A DNA stretch of 64,000 bases from Cordylochernes scorpioides. Its lineage: Eukaryota > Arthropoda > Arachnida > Pseudoscorpiones > Chernetidae. Shown piece by piece: positions 42,863 through 53,800 of the stretch (positions are counted from its first letter, which is position 1; each line of letters starts with the position of its first letter). The translations under genes were made by a program, and so were the position numbers. The notes under the pieces were generated by a model that worked only from the letters and a program-made list of their open reading frames with translations, was not told the DNA's origin and did not search any database. Where the stretch lies: NCBI GenBank assembly GCA_030710605.1, contig CP092877.1, forward strand, positions 40,718,406 through 40,782,405. The letters run 5' to 3'.

Positions 42863-43678
42863 GTGTAGAGGAATTCTTGACTAAGGTATCAATCACAAAT
42901 GCAGACATAATAATATTTTGGCGCATAAGCTTTGAAAATAAAATTCATAAATTGCTTTTAGCATTGTTCTTCAACCAATAAATAAAAAATACTAAGTCCG
43001 TTTGGCTTCAATTAATTACAGAACATAAACGTAGAGTATTCATAAATTCCTTTTTTTTTTATTGGTAGATTTATTTTATGTCTGAGTGTTATTAGAAAAA
43101 GATCGATTCCCCTCGCGCCCGCTTGTTAGAATTTATAAGAAAATTTTAAATAATTCAAATAGTTAACCATTATTAAAAATTAGTTTGCATACACATATTA
43201 TATAAGATAACTCAATATCAAAATGGTTTAGGAGTTTAAATAACTTCTAAATTCTCCTTATCTCATGTATGACTAGCAAACGATCATTTTATTATTATTT
43301 TAAGATTTACTCTGCAAAATATATTTTTTAAGTATTTTAAAACATGAAACATTTATTTTTTATTTATTTAAAATAGTTCTCTTTTTTTCTTTATAGATAT
43401 GTTTGTTTTAGAGAAATAGATAAATTCTCTTGAATCTATATTTTGATAATATTTAAAATTGTAAATAAATATTTTATATTTATTTAGAATATTGATTGAT
43501 AAAAAAATATACGAGTATTCATTATTTAATATTCATTATTTAATAATAATTTATTTAGCCCTCTTTTCTCTCTCTCTCTCTCTCTTTTATATCAAGTTTT
43601 AAAAATATCAATTCAGATATATATTAAAAATTGCTTAAAATATTTTTATTGAAAATATTCAATCCTTAAGAGAAAGCT
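42863..43678. other. AT-rich flank upstream of Merlin-like ORF
   Basis: No frame or known repeat; includes a CT microsatellite at 43562-43587. It could hold the promoter for the following ORF. No terminal inverted repeat of a Merlin transposon was recognised. Confidence 0.4.
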
Positions 43679-44536
43679 ATGGAAGATCAAACACTAAATT
43701 CCGATTTCTTTAAGATGATGCAAACCTGGGAAAAATTGAATGTTTTGAAGTGGTGTATGAACGAAGGCCTTATTAAAAAGGTACAATTTTGTGACAAGTG
43801 CAAAAAATTAATGAAATTAACAAGCGCAAAACTGAAAGGTGGTTATCAATGGAGATGCAGAACATTTGGCAAAAATCGGCATGAATCCAACAAATCAGTA
43901 TGTAAAGATTCGTATTTTGAGAATTCCAAGTTGGATATGGCCAAGCATTTATACCTTATAGCTTTATGGGTGGAGAAATGGTCCCGTAATGAGATCATGA
44001 AGGAATGTGGAATGGCGGCACAGACGGTTACTGATTGGATGGCTCTATGTCGGGAGGTGTGCCTATCCATTGTGCTCAGCTGGCCCATAAGTAAGGCTAA
44101 GACTGTTCTAGTTGATAGCTACCAATTTGGGAAGAAAGGAAACTACTACTGGACAATCTGTTTGATGGAGAAATTCTCGGGCAAATTATTTTTCTATGTC
44201 GTCAAAGATAAAAAGTTGAGCTCTCTGAATAAAATTATGAAGCTTTATTTGGAAGAAGGTACTCAAGTAGTTGTTAGTAACCTGTCATCCTACCTACAAG
44301 ACTTCCAGATGGAATCGTACATTGTGAGTGACATGGATGAATCTACCAAGGATGAATATGAGCCAGTCTTCAAAAAAACATGGAATGGTCTTAAAGAGTC
44401 CATTCGTGGCTCAACAATAATGTCTGATCATCTACTCTACTATTTGGCCGAGTATATGTGGAGAAAAGCCATCAGCCCCGAAGAGATAATGAAAAGTTTC
44501 CTAGAAAATGTTAAAATGAAGGCAGCGACTTCCTAA
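43679..44536 (+). CDS. Merlin/IS1016-type transposase-derived ORF
   Basis: Intact 285-codon single-exon frame, ATG in context AAGCTATGG, stop at 44536. N-terminal zinc ribbon (C38, C41, C60, C75), then a helix-turn-helix-like part (about 104-128, NEIMKECGMAAQTVTDW). The ISXO2-like DDE fold follows: VLVDSYQFGKKGNYYW (first Asp, D146), VVVSN (N201 where the second Asp is expected), KKTWNGLKESIRG (K233 where the catalytic Glu/Asn is expected), and YLAEYMWR, a typical C-terminal motif. Length is near that of Merlin transposases. Loss of two of three catalytic acids in an unbroken frame suggests a domesticated gene or a freshly dead transposon. Putative AATAAA at about 44860. Confidence 0.75.
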   Translation: MEDQTLNSDFFKMMQTWEKLNVLKWCMNEGLIKKVQFCDKCKKLMKLTSAKLKGGYQWRCRTFGKNRHESNKSVCKDSYFENSKLDMAKHLYLIALWVEKWSRNEIMKECGMAAQTVTDWMALCREVCLSIVLSWPISKAKTVLVDSYQFGKKGNYYWTICLMEKFSGKLFFYVVKDKKLSSLNKIMKLYLEEGTQVVVSNLSSYLQDFQMESYIVSDMDESTKDEYEPVFKKTWNGLKESIRGSTIMSDHLLYYLAEYMWRKAISPEEIMKSFLENVKMKAATS

Positions 44537-44925
44537 GATTACAAACTCTCTTTAATATGTTAATATGGTGTAAATATAGAGAACATAATAGAATAATAGA
44601 CTTTGGAAATTACAACGACCATATGCAAATGTTTTTTATCACTAATAAATCCATTTAGATTTTTTTTACATAACTAAGCTATTTGAAGGCTGATTATATT
44701 TAATATATTATTTTCATTATTTCTATTTATAAGTATATATTTTTTATATTTTAACTTGTTACATGTGGAAGACCTATTTTAAATTCATTTTCTATGTGCG
44801 TACCTAATGTAAATGTACACGTAGTGAGAGTTGGGGATATCAAAACTAAGACTTTGCAATAAATATTTTGAATGTTTAAATATATTTCGAGTCTTTCTTT
44901 TAAAGTCATGCTCATCTATATATAA
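44537..44925. other. 3' flank of Merlin-like ORF
   Basis: AT-rich with AATAAA near 44860, no frame. No inverse of upstream sequence was recognised that could be a terminal repeat. Confidence 0.4.
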
Positions 44926-45097
44926 TAAAAATAAAGGTCAGGTGTTGGTATTAAAATCAAAAAAGGCATATCCTGACCACGTTCACAAGAACTTTTAGAA
45001 GGCAGAGCGCCATCTAGTAGAACAGAAATAAACTAAACGTTGATTCAGCCTGTTCCCTGATATTTGGCCAACCCATTTTCATGATAAATCAATCTTG
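44926..45097 (-). mobile_element. Hammerhead-family fragment, second family
   Basis: TAAAATCAAAAAAGGCATATCCTGACC edge (in parts) and GGCAGAGCGCCATCTAG block as in 28745-29296; breaks off before the ribozyme position. Confidence 0.55.
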
Positions 45098-45111
45098 ATA
45101 TATATATATAT

Positions 45112-45240
45112 ATATTTAAAAAAGGAGGCATATCCTGACCAGGATGGCAGAGCGCGTTTAGTTTATTTTGTTCCACTAGATGGCGCTCTACCATCTAGAA
45201 ATGCTCATGTGAGCATGGTCAGGATATGCCTCCTTTATTT
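45112..45240. mobile_element. Short head-to-head foldback, second family
   Basis: AGGAGGCATATCCTGACCA at the left, its inverse at the right; an inner jump from GGCAGAGCGC to GTTTAGTTTATTTTG has deleted the hammerhead. Lies in a TA microsatellite. Confidence 0.6.
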
Positions 45241-47500
45241 ATTATATATATATGTTATATAAAAATATTATTTTATTTTAAATTATATAATTTCATAGAA
45301 TCAAATACTCTGCTAAATCGACCGCCAGAGGTCACGCTTTGCATTTAAAAACTCGTTGTTGTTCTTCCCCGCTGGTCGGCTCAAAACATTTGTACATTAT
45401 GTAAATAAGCTTTTCATTTTTTTATTCTTACGCCTCAAGCCAGGCAGTACTTTTGCCAAATTATGTTTATCCTAAAGCTCAATTAAAGCAATCTCTTATC
45501 AAAACTATTTTTAGTAATCATACTTTCAAGATTTTAGCCACGACTGCATCACCAATACCATTTATTCCTACAAAGAGCCAGCAAATAATTCCATTACCAT
45601 AATCCTCAACATGATTTAAAATTCAAGCAGAAAATCAAATCTCTATTCATTATTATAAGATATATATATTAAAAGGTATATTTTGGATCTAAAAAATAAA
45701 ACATTTTATTTAACACAGAATGCCAATATTTCAATAGGCAAAAATCGTTGTTTATGGCCCCGTGTTGATTGATGACGTGCGAGATGTTGAGCAGCGATTT
45801 TCTTTGTTGGTTTCATTAAGTTCGTGAGGCACCCAAGCTCCGAGGTTTTGAGAAATATATATGGATCAAACCAAAAATTTCAATGATTAATTCCCAAATG
45901 GACCGAACTAACATCATGCATCACCAACATACTGTTTTTTATATATTCTAAAACGTTTCTATATAGATTTCGACTAAATTTTCTATATAGGGGTTTTCCG
46001 GAATAGCATCTAGATAGAGGTCCTCTACAGAAAATTTGGTTTTGACGGATAAATTCGTTCCACATCTTCGCATCAGTTCATGATTACAATGATAAATTTA
46101 ATGATGAATAATGCTATAATCATAAACATCGAAATTAGATTATTTTAGAGTATTGAGGCAGCGATATGGATATTCAGTAGAACTTGGATAATTTCAAAAC
46201 GTCTTTAATTCTAATATTTATCTTGGTCCCTAGAATTTTCTATAAATAGAATTTCTGTTTTCAATTCGAATTTTTGGATAATTCGAATTCTTTTTTTGGT
46301 CCCTTGGGCTTCGAATAAGTTCGACTATATATGGTGTGGATTCTTCCTATGAAGGTGTTATAAAAATTTCTACTAAATTTTCTATCTAAGGCTATTTTGG
46401 GATCATATATTCATTTATAGAGATGTCTCTATCGCGTCACTTCATGATAAAAATGGTTTTAATGGGAAAATATTTCACATTTCTATGCTTGTGACTAGTT
46501 CCGGATCAACCCGTTAGTGAAACTTTTAAAGTTCGGTTTATTCATATCTATAGCAATAATGTGGCAGTTATTGATATCACTCATCCATCACTGTATATAA
46601 GCTCTTTCTTACCATTCCTGTTAAAGTGTTTCAAGTCTTGTACGCAAAAGTAACAAACATTTTCATGATTTTTTTACTCTCGCCAAACCATAGGGATCCC
46701 AAATTTCAGTTGCTTTTCACCCTTTGTCCACAGGCGCAGTGTTTCGACACACGTTTTGCATACCTTATGTGGAGCCCATGTCTTGTCCTGGCCTCCTAAT
46801 TTTATACCAAAATATGTGAAATACGCCCGCTTTACAAAGTCTGTCATTGCATTTCTTTGCGCTTTTACAGTATATTCGCCATATATAAAACAGAAAATGT
46901 CTGTAGAGATAATATTTGATGATATTTAAAAGAAACGCATTGCCAGTAAATTTATTTGTGTAAAAAAAAAAAACAGAAAATATTTTATTCGTTTTTGCAG
47001 GATCTTCTTTTGGAAACCATGTATGGAAGTGAATTTATTAATGTGCTAAAATTTTATTCTCATAAAGTTGATGGCATAGCTTTTAAATGAATGATGCTTG
47101 AAATAATAATTTTTAATAAATTTAATCTGCGTGAATGAAATATATTTTCACTAAAAATTCAAATACTTATTTGATTTTGACAATATCAAATTAGAAGTGA
47201 TGGTATAATGTTTGGAAGTGATTTATTTATTTTAATTGGTATTTGGTATTTTGGTTAAATACACTTTATGGTCATTATCTATAGATTTTGATGACATACA
47301 GAAAAACTAATAGCAGATTCGGAATCAGCGCCATTGGATTACCCAAAAAGAATTTTAAATGCTCAAACATCAAAACTTTTAAAAATTTTGTAGACCTGTG
47401 TAATCTATCCATTTCTCTATTCACTAAGTTAATCGACCTTTTCATAGTTTGTTCTTCAAAAACTTTATTTATGTAAATTCCTATATTCTTATATCCTATA
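45241..47500. other. Intergenic, no gene seen
   Basis: AT-rich; only a decayed MITE (about 46173-46333) and scattered short frames. Confidence 0.45.
46173..46333. mobile_element. Decayed MITE
   Basis: CAGTAGAACTTGGATAATTTC at the left and TTCGAATAAGTTCGACTATA at the right, related to 4307-4479. Confidence 0.55.
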
Positions 47501-47501
47501 C

Positions 47502-48883
47502 TAGACGAATGGCCCGGGCAACGCCCGGGTTTTACCCGAGTGCGTATATATTTTAAAAACGTTTTTAATTCAAATACTATTCGTTACAATTATAAATTGG
47601 CGCCATGGATGTCACTCTTGTGAAACGTCCCGTTCCAAACTGTGTGTTTTTAAAATGTTTTAATTAAATACTATTCGTTACAATTATAAATTGGCGCCGT
47701 GGATGTCTCTCTTGTGAAACGTCCCGCCCCAAACTGTGTGTGTCTTGAAAATATAAAAATAAAAATGTGAATTTTCATAAAGATTTCATCATGTCGATTT
47801 TTTTTTTTGCATTTCACCTACTAAATCGCTAGAGATAATTACATTTGTAACATGAACTTAGGTATATTGACTAAATAGAAAACTGCATAGTAATAAATAT
47901 CATTTTTAAAGGCACCATATCGTTTTTTTTTTTCAATAAAATCGAAACAAAAAAAAATTCACAAAAAAATGACCCTATAACTTTCCGCAAGGTTCTAAAT
48001 GGTCACACGGCCAGTGAATATATAAGTAAATAGATAAATATATAGATATACTAGCGGATGTGTACCCGGCTTCGCCCGGGTTTTATCCGAGTGAAAGTTT
48101 GCCTAACGAATATTATATATTATGAAGTATAATAAACAATGCTAAAGATTAGTTTTAATTATTAATCAAGATTGTGTGTGAATATGTGAGAAAGATGTAA
48201 TATCGTTGTTATTTTCTTGGCCGACTGTTTTACATATGGTGTTATCTTAAAATTGCTTGTTTTGAATATTTTTTTAGATTGAGTTGAATGAATTGCTGAA
48301 TTTTTTTTTTTGTATTTATATATAAATAAAATTAACTCTGTTGAATTTTTTTTGTATTTTATCGATAACAGCAAAGTTATGTATTTTAAAGTTAGGAAAA
48401 ATATTTTGATGTTAAGCAAAACCTGCTTCATCTCGTTTTACATAAATGTTGAAAATTTGGTCGAAATTGATGCATTGTAACGAAAGTTTTTAGCGAACAC
48501 CACTTATGAAATTTCCATTTATATAGAAGATATAATATAAATGAGTTTTAAAAATTGTTAAAAAAAATGCATCGGCCGGGAATCGAACCCTGGCCGCCCG
48601 CGTGGCAGGCGAGCATTCTACCACTGAACCACCGATGCTTTAAAAAAATCAAATTTATCGTCGCGACCAGTGCTGCGCCCTAGCGGTAAAAGACTGGAAC
48701 TAACGCTTTTTGGTTTTTTATTTTTTAAAAAAAGCACATTAACTTTTTTAGTTTTTTGAATAGCCTATATGTTAAACGAAATCTTCAGCTACCTACATGC
48801 GAAATTCCATAATGATTGAGTCAGTAGATTTTGCGTGATGCGATAACAAACATCGATTTTGCATTTCATTTTTATATATATAA
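47502..48883 (+). repeat. CCCGGG-headed repeats, two units
   Basis: First unit from CTAGACGAATGGCCCGGGC (47502) with a doubled GGCGCC(A/G)TGGATGTC block; second from ACTAGCGGATGTGTACCCGG (48050). The latter contains the tRNA-Gly sequence at 48568 and ends in a TATATATATAAGG tail. Confidence 0.55.
48568..48638 (-). tRNA. tRNA-Gly(GCC) sequence in a repeat
   Basis: Same 71 nt sequence as 41877-41947, including the T-stem mismatch, and the same flanking tail. Two identical copies inside repeats favour a SINE or hitch-hiking origin. Confidence 0.6.
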
Positions 48884-49123
48884 GGAAGGATATTATAAAC
48901 TGCGGTAAAAGTTTTTTGAATGAACCATATCATAAATATGCAATGAAAATAACAATTAAAAATTACTAAAGCATTTTTTTAAAATTAAGATGTTTGCATT
49001 GCAGACGAATAGATGTTTTGTTAGTAGAAAATTAAAAGGAAATATTTAATTTTGCAGAATGTTCTTATAGACAATATTTTTATGAACAAAAAAATAAAAA
49101 TGACTTTATGAACAAAAAAATAT

Positions 49124-49280
49124 GTCCAGGGTAGCCTAGTGGTCATGGCATCTGCCCGGTAAGCGGAAGGTCGTGGGTTCGGTTCCCATCCCTTGACACT
49201 TTTTTTATTTTATCCATTCTGACCAAAATCTATCCGTGAACTTCACACAGACAGAATAAGGCAATTATATAAGTAGATTT
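49124..49280 (+). mobile_element. tRNA-Thr-like SINE
   Basis: The first 75 nt fold as a tRNA with anticodon GGT (Thr), but position 33 is C instead of T and one acceptor pair is mismatched. A T-run follows, then a fixed tail with CTATCCGTGAACTTCACAC and ACAGAATAAGGCAATTATAT. The second copy is at 57652-57807, and the tail alone appears inverted at 20340-20400. So this is a SINE and probably not a tRNA gene. Confidence 0.65.
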
Positions 49281-49291
49281 GCATAGATATA

Positions 49292-49605
49292 CAGTCGACT
49301 CTCGATAATTTGAAACTCAAGGGACCAAAGAAAAATTTTCAATTTATCAAAAGTTAAAAATAACAGGAATTTAAACAACTATGAGGAAGAGAAGGGTAAA
49401 ATCAAGTAAACAAGAGTTTGATCTTAAAATTCGTGATTTATTATTTTAAACATTTGTACAGTTATTCACAAATGTTCATTTGTGGCTAGATACTATTCCT
49501 CCAACTTCAAATTACCGAGGGAACCAATTAATATTGATTTTATTCAACTTATCGAGTATTTTTCAAGGGACTGGGAAAACATTTCAAATTATCGAGAGTC
49601 GACTG
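49292..49605. mobile_element. MITE, pogo/Tigger-like, TA target
   Basis: CAGTCGACTCTCGATAATTT ... ATTATCGAGAGTCGACTG with TA on both sides. No ORF. Closely related to 49859-50128. Confidence 0.8.
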
Positions 49606-49858
49606 TATTTTTAAAATTCTATATAATCTCTCTCCATTACCTTTTTTTATGTTTTAGTTTGCTGAGGAAGAGCTTGCCCGAAAGCCTCTTTATACAATTA
49701 ATAAAAAAAAAAAAAAGAATTACGGCATCTTATACCTTTTTGTAATTTATTGAAATCCACAAACCTGTCATAAGGAAAGTTCTATTTAGTCATATTTAAG
49801 ACTCAGCTATTTGTTTTCCAATTGCGAACTTTGTTTAACAAATAAATGGCACGTAATA
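49606..49858. other. Spacer with Penelope-tail-like motif
   Basis: At 49660-49690: CTGAGGAAGAGCTTGCCCGAAAGC (split here as CTGAGGA, then a GCCC stem end, then GAAAGC), a hammerhead-like end seen in other Penelope-related pieces of the window. Confidence 0.35.
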
Positions 49859-50128
49859 CAGTCGATTCTCGATAATTTGAATAAAATCCAATATTAATTG
49901 GTCCCCTCGGTAATTTGAAGTTGAAGGAATAGTATCTTGCCACAAATGAACATTTGTGAATAACTGTACAAATGTTTAAAATAATAAATCACGAATTTTG
50001 AGATCAAACCCTTGTTTACTGGATTTCCCCCCTCCCTTTTAGTTGTTTAAACTCCTGTTATTTTGAACTCTTGATAAATTGAAAAATTTCTCTGGTCCCT
50101 TGAGTTTCAAATTATCGAGACTCGACTG
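49859..50128. mobile_element. MITE, pogo/Tigger-like, TA target
   Basis: CAGTCGATTCTCGATAATTT ... AATTATCGAGACTCGACTG flanked by TA. Lies in opposite internal orientation to 49292-49605. Confidence 0.8.
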
Positions 50129-50353
50129 TACATTTAGTTACTGGTAAACAATAGAAGAATTCTGTATGTGGCCTAAATTCTCAATCAAAGTAAAATTTAT
50201 TTTTAAAATGCTTAGCCAAATATATAACAGTGTATGAAAAATATACAATTGCTTAAGATTTAGTTAATGATATTTAAAAAAACAATATTTAAGACCGATT
50301 TATGGATTCTAATCTTCTGTCTTCAATCGAGAATGGACCGTGATATGGAATTA

Positions 50354-50530
50354 CAGTATAACCTCCATGAGAGGACACTCACGCTAGAGGACAACTCTCT
50401 ACAAAGGACAGTTTTCATTTGCAAAATTATCATTTTTACTATTTAGAGACTCTCTGGTAAGAAGACATCTCTCTCTAAAGGACACTTTGGCTCTGCAATT
50501 AGGTGTCTTTACAGGGAGGTAGTTCTACTG
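50354..50530. mobile_element. MITE, pogo/Tigger-like
   Basis: CAGTATAACCTCCATGAGAG ... GGGAGGTAGTTCTACTG, TA at both ends; relative of 1162-1319. Lies about 220 bp downstream of the SLC12 stop codon. Confidence 0.7.
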
Positions 50531-50750
50531 TATATTGTTATGATAAACAGGAGCTCCATCTTTGATTCTTTTCTTCGTGTGGTGAATCTGTATAAGACCG
50601 GTGGTCTTAATAAAGCTTGTGTGTGTGTAAATTGTTATTATAATCAAATTATTATAGTCAATGAGTGGAGAATAAGGTATGTAGATAACAACAACAACGG
50701 CGTGTTTTTAATGGGCGATTTTCTTCTTTCTTTATCTCAATGGGCGAGTT

Positions 50751-50886
50751 TCAGGAATGGAAGGTGAGAACGGATGTCTGGTTGCCACGGACAAGTAGAC
50801 ATGGCGGTAGATCCTTGGTGAGCATGTCGAGCCAGGCGACATAGAGGGATGGTGGACAGCTCTGTTTCCTTGGTAGAGGCAGAGTC
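50751..50886 (-). CDS. SLC12 last coding exon
   Basis: Acceptor TGTGATGCAG, first base completes a Met codon, then 44 codons and TGA. Contains [12 protein letters not shown] and [15 protein letters not shown], the invariant end of NKCC/NCC proteins. Confidence 0.9.
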
Positions 50887-53800
50887 CTGCATCACAGCGG
50901 TCCTTAGTCCAGCACGCCTTGCCGTGGCCTATTTCTCTGTTATTCAATTTAGAACTCAATGATTGACCGTACATAACACCTATGTGACGTATAAAAATAA
51001 CTTTCTCTTCAAACCTCATTTCTTGAATTCCTTTCTTCTTAACGACTCCAATGAAAGGTTTGTGTATATCTAGATTAATAGGGGTATTTTGGACTCTCTT
51101 TCCCTGATAGCTTTTTCTATAAAGGTCTAATTCGGACAATGATAGCAGCTTTGGTTCGCTAAGTTATCGAATAAATAGATTAGTGCACATTTGACGTCTT
51201 CTAAGATTTCTTGGTTCTCTCTATTCTATCCCCATTCAATCAATCTCTGTTCAATTAAGACACTAAGTTGGTTAAAAAACGATATTCATGTATTCTGATA
51301 TAGTAGTCTTCCATGAAAGACCATAATATAAAAGTGTAGGTAAACTCGATCTCTAACGGAGGTGGTCTCTTATCAGAGACTCTAATATCGGGTCAAATAA
51401 TGATGAGAGACCACCCCCAGTAAAGTCCGGGTTTAGCGATGTTTTTTTTTGCTATGGTCTATCATGGGAGACTCTACTGCAACTATTGACTTTCTAAATA
51501 AAACCTCCACCTCGTTGTCTTCTAGATCTACAATCGATTCTTCCCGATAGCTATTGAATCTTTCTAGACGCTAGAGTAAAACCATCTTGGCGGTAATGAT
51601 AAATTAATCAATGCCCTTGTGTTTGTGAAACAAGATATATGTCCATATCTATTTGGTTAATCCCAAGAAACACAAACCACTTGGCAGATGACCTAGATCA
51701 TTAGCAACTTTCAGTTACACTATCATAAAAATGTTTTTTTTCTTCTATTTATTATTTCATTCATAGGTGATTAATATCTTGTTACTTCGCCTGGTTCTCT
51801 CGTTGTCTGAGAGATCGTTTATGTGAATAAGGGGTTCGAGGTACGATTTTTAGGAACTTTGGGATATATTAACCAAATAGAATTTGATCAATACAAATCG
51901 CCTTATCATGCTGATGTTTGTTCTTCCTTATTGCTTCTTCGCCACGCAATATCTACAAAAGACCAAATATGCTAAGATTATGGAAACCATTTTAGTGTGA
52001 TTATTCTATTAGTAATAAATCAACTTTCTAATTCCCACCCTTTTTGGCGATGAACAAAAACAAATATATTTGTTTCATCGCAGAAGGGGGGCAGTAGAAA
52101 GTTGCTTAAGTTCTAATATGAAATTCATGCTAAAAATAGTTTCAAAAAGCATATACAGATGGCGCGATTCTATCTAAATGATGGTATCTATGTAAAACCC
52201 AGCAAATCGTATTCACATATTTATCTGTTTTGTTTAAAGATAAATATATCAGTGATATATTATTACTTTACTCTGTTTTGATTCGAAACGAATCGAACGT
52301 TTTTATCATCATCATTTTATATAAAAAGGCTTGGTTTACAATTTGTATGTGTGCAAGAATTAGGAAATAATAAAATAATTATAGTAGTATAAAAATGGCG
52401 TATCTTTCATTTACCTTTAAAGATATCTAAATATATAAAGTGCAATTTCTTATAAAATAACTTTCACTATTAATCTTCAACCTAAAATAGAAACATATCA
52501 TTATCCATCTTTGAAAGCTGGTGGCGATGATTGATTTATAGAGATATATAGATTAATTTAATCTCATGGAATGGGGTAGAGAGATTTAATTTCAACTGTA
52601 TTGAGAAAGATGAGGAGAGACTTACATGACGATGAGGGCAGCAGACTGCGAGTGTTTCAACAGGAGTTCCCGGACTCTAAGCTGACGTAGAGTCTGTGGA
52701 ATCAACAAGTGAGAGGTCAGGATGGACTAAATGGGTGGATGTCTTACCTTATCGCGGTGACGCTCTAGCACCTCTGGGGTGAGGTCCTCTAGAGGAGCTA
52801 CCAGCTTCTGGAAGTCCATTTCCCTGTACATAGTCTCAGTTAGTCCAAGTCCAGAATGGAATGTTTGCTACTCACGTTTCTTCCGTCGGTTTCTCTTCGG
52901 TATCTGGAACGATGTGGAGGTCTGAGAACTTGATTCGGAACTTGTTGAGTAGAGATGTCATGCTGTTAGCATCACCACTCATCTCACTCTACTTATCATC
53001 ATCTTCACATCATCACATCCCTCACACTTTGCTCACCATTCATCTCATTTCACCGTCACCCATTATCCCCACCTATCTTACAGGTTGGGGGTCGGTGGAA
53101 GGATGGTCTAAACTGTTGGTTTTCGACCGCTACGACCCGGGTTCGATTCCCGCATTAGGCACTTTTTTCTGATTTAAAAATGCTCCAATGGCCCCCGATT
53201 CTTGCAAAAGTCCAACCCCACCAGCGAGTGCAAATAACCAAACGGGGCTCTGGCATATTTTAAAGTGCAAAGTCGAACTGCTTTTCACATGTGTAGACAT
53301 GTGGTGCACTTACAGTAAAAGCAGTCGCTTACTGACATGACTACATGATTATTATGGCCTGTACCATGGGTACTAGGGATGAGCAAAAAAACCTATCTTA
53401 CATGGCTCATCGCAAATTCAATCATCATCAGTTTCATTCAATTTTCCATCGCATCGATAGTCTCTCCTCATCCATTCATCCTAGTGCTCCCAGTCTTAAT
53501 GGCAAAGGCAGACGCATTCTACTTCACCCAGACCCTAATATGATTGAGTGGAAATAAGGAAGAAGAAGAGGATCCATTCATCCTCACTGAGGCTGGGAAT
53601 TTTCTAAGATCACGATATTATTATCTCGCTATTCTATTCCTCGAATTTTCAGCATTGTAGAGTGATCGACCCACGAGTTTCTCAAACCCTTTGGAGAAAA
53701 TGCATCGCCCAGCTACTCCTCAATCTTATAATGTCTATAACCCATCTTATAGCATTCATCATCTATCTAACACTGTTCATCATTCATATCTCATTCCTAA

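Noticed and set aside
46860-47500. Possible gene in the large intergenic region
   Set aside because: Only short frames (for example 47288-47476) with no family resemblance and strong AT bias.
49124-49198. Functional tRNA-Thr gene
   Set aside because: C at position 33, an acceptor mismatch and a shared mobile tail with a second copy make a SINE head more likely.
50887-51139. Minus-strand frame running on from the last SLC12 exon
   Set aside because: It is in a different frame from the conserved exon sequence, has no SLC12 similarity, and lies upstream of a good acceptor site, so it is intron.
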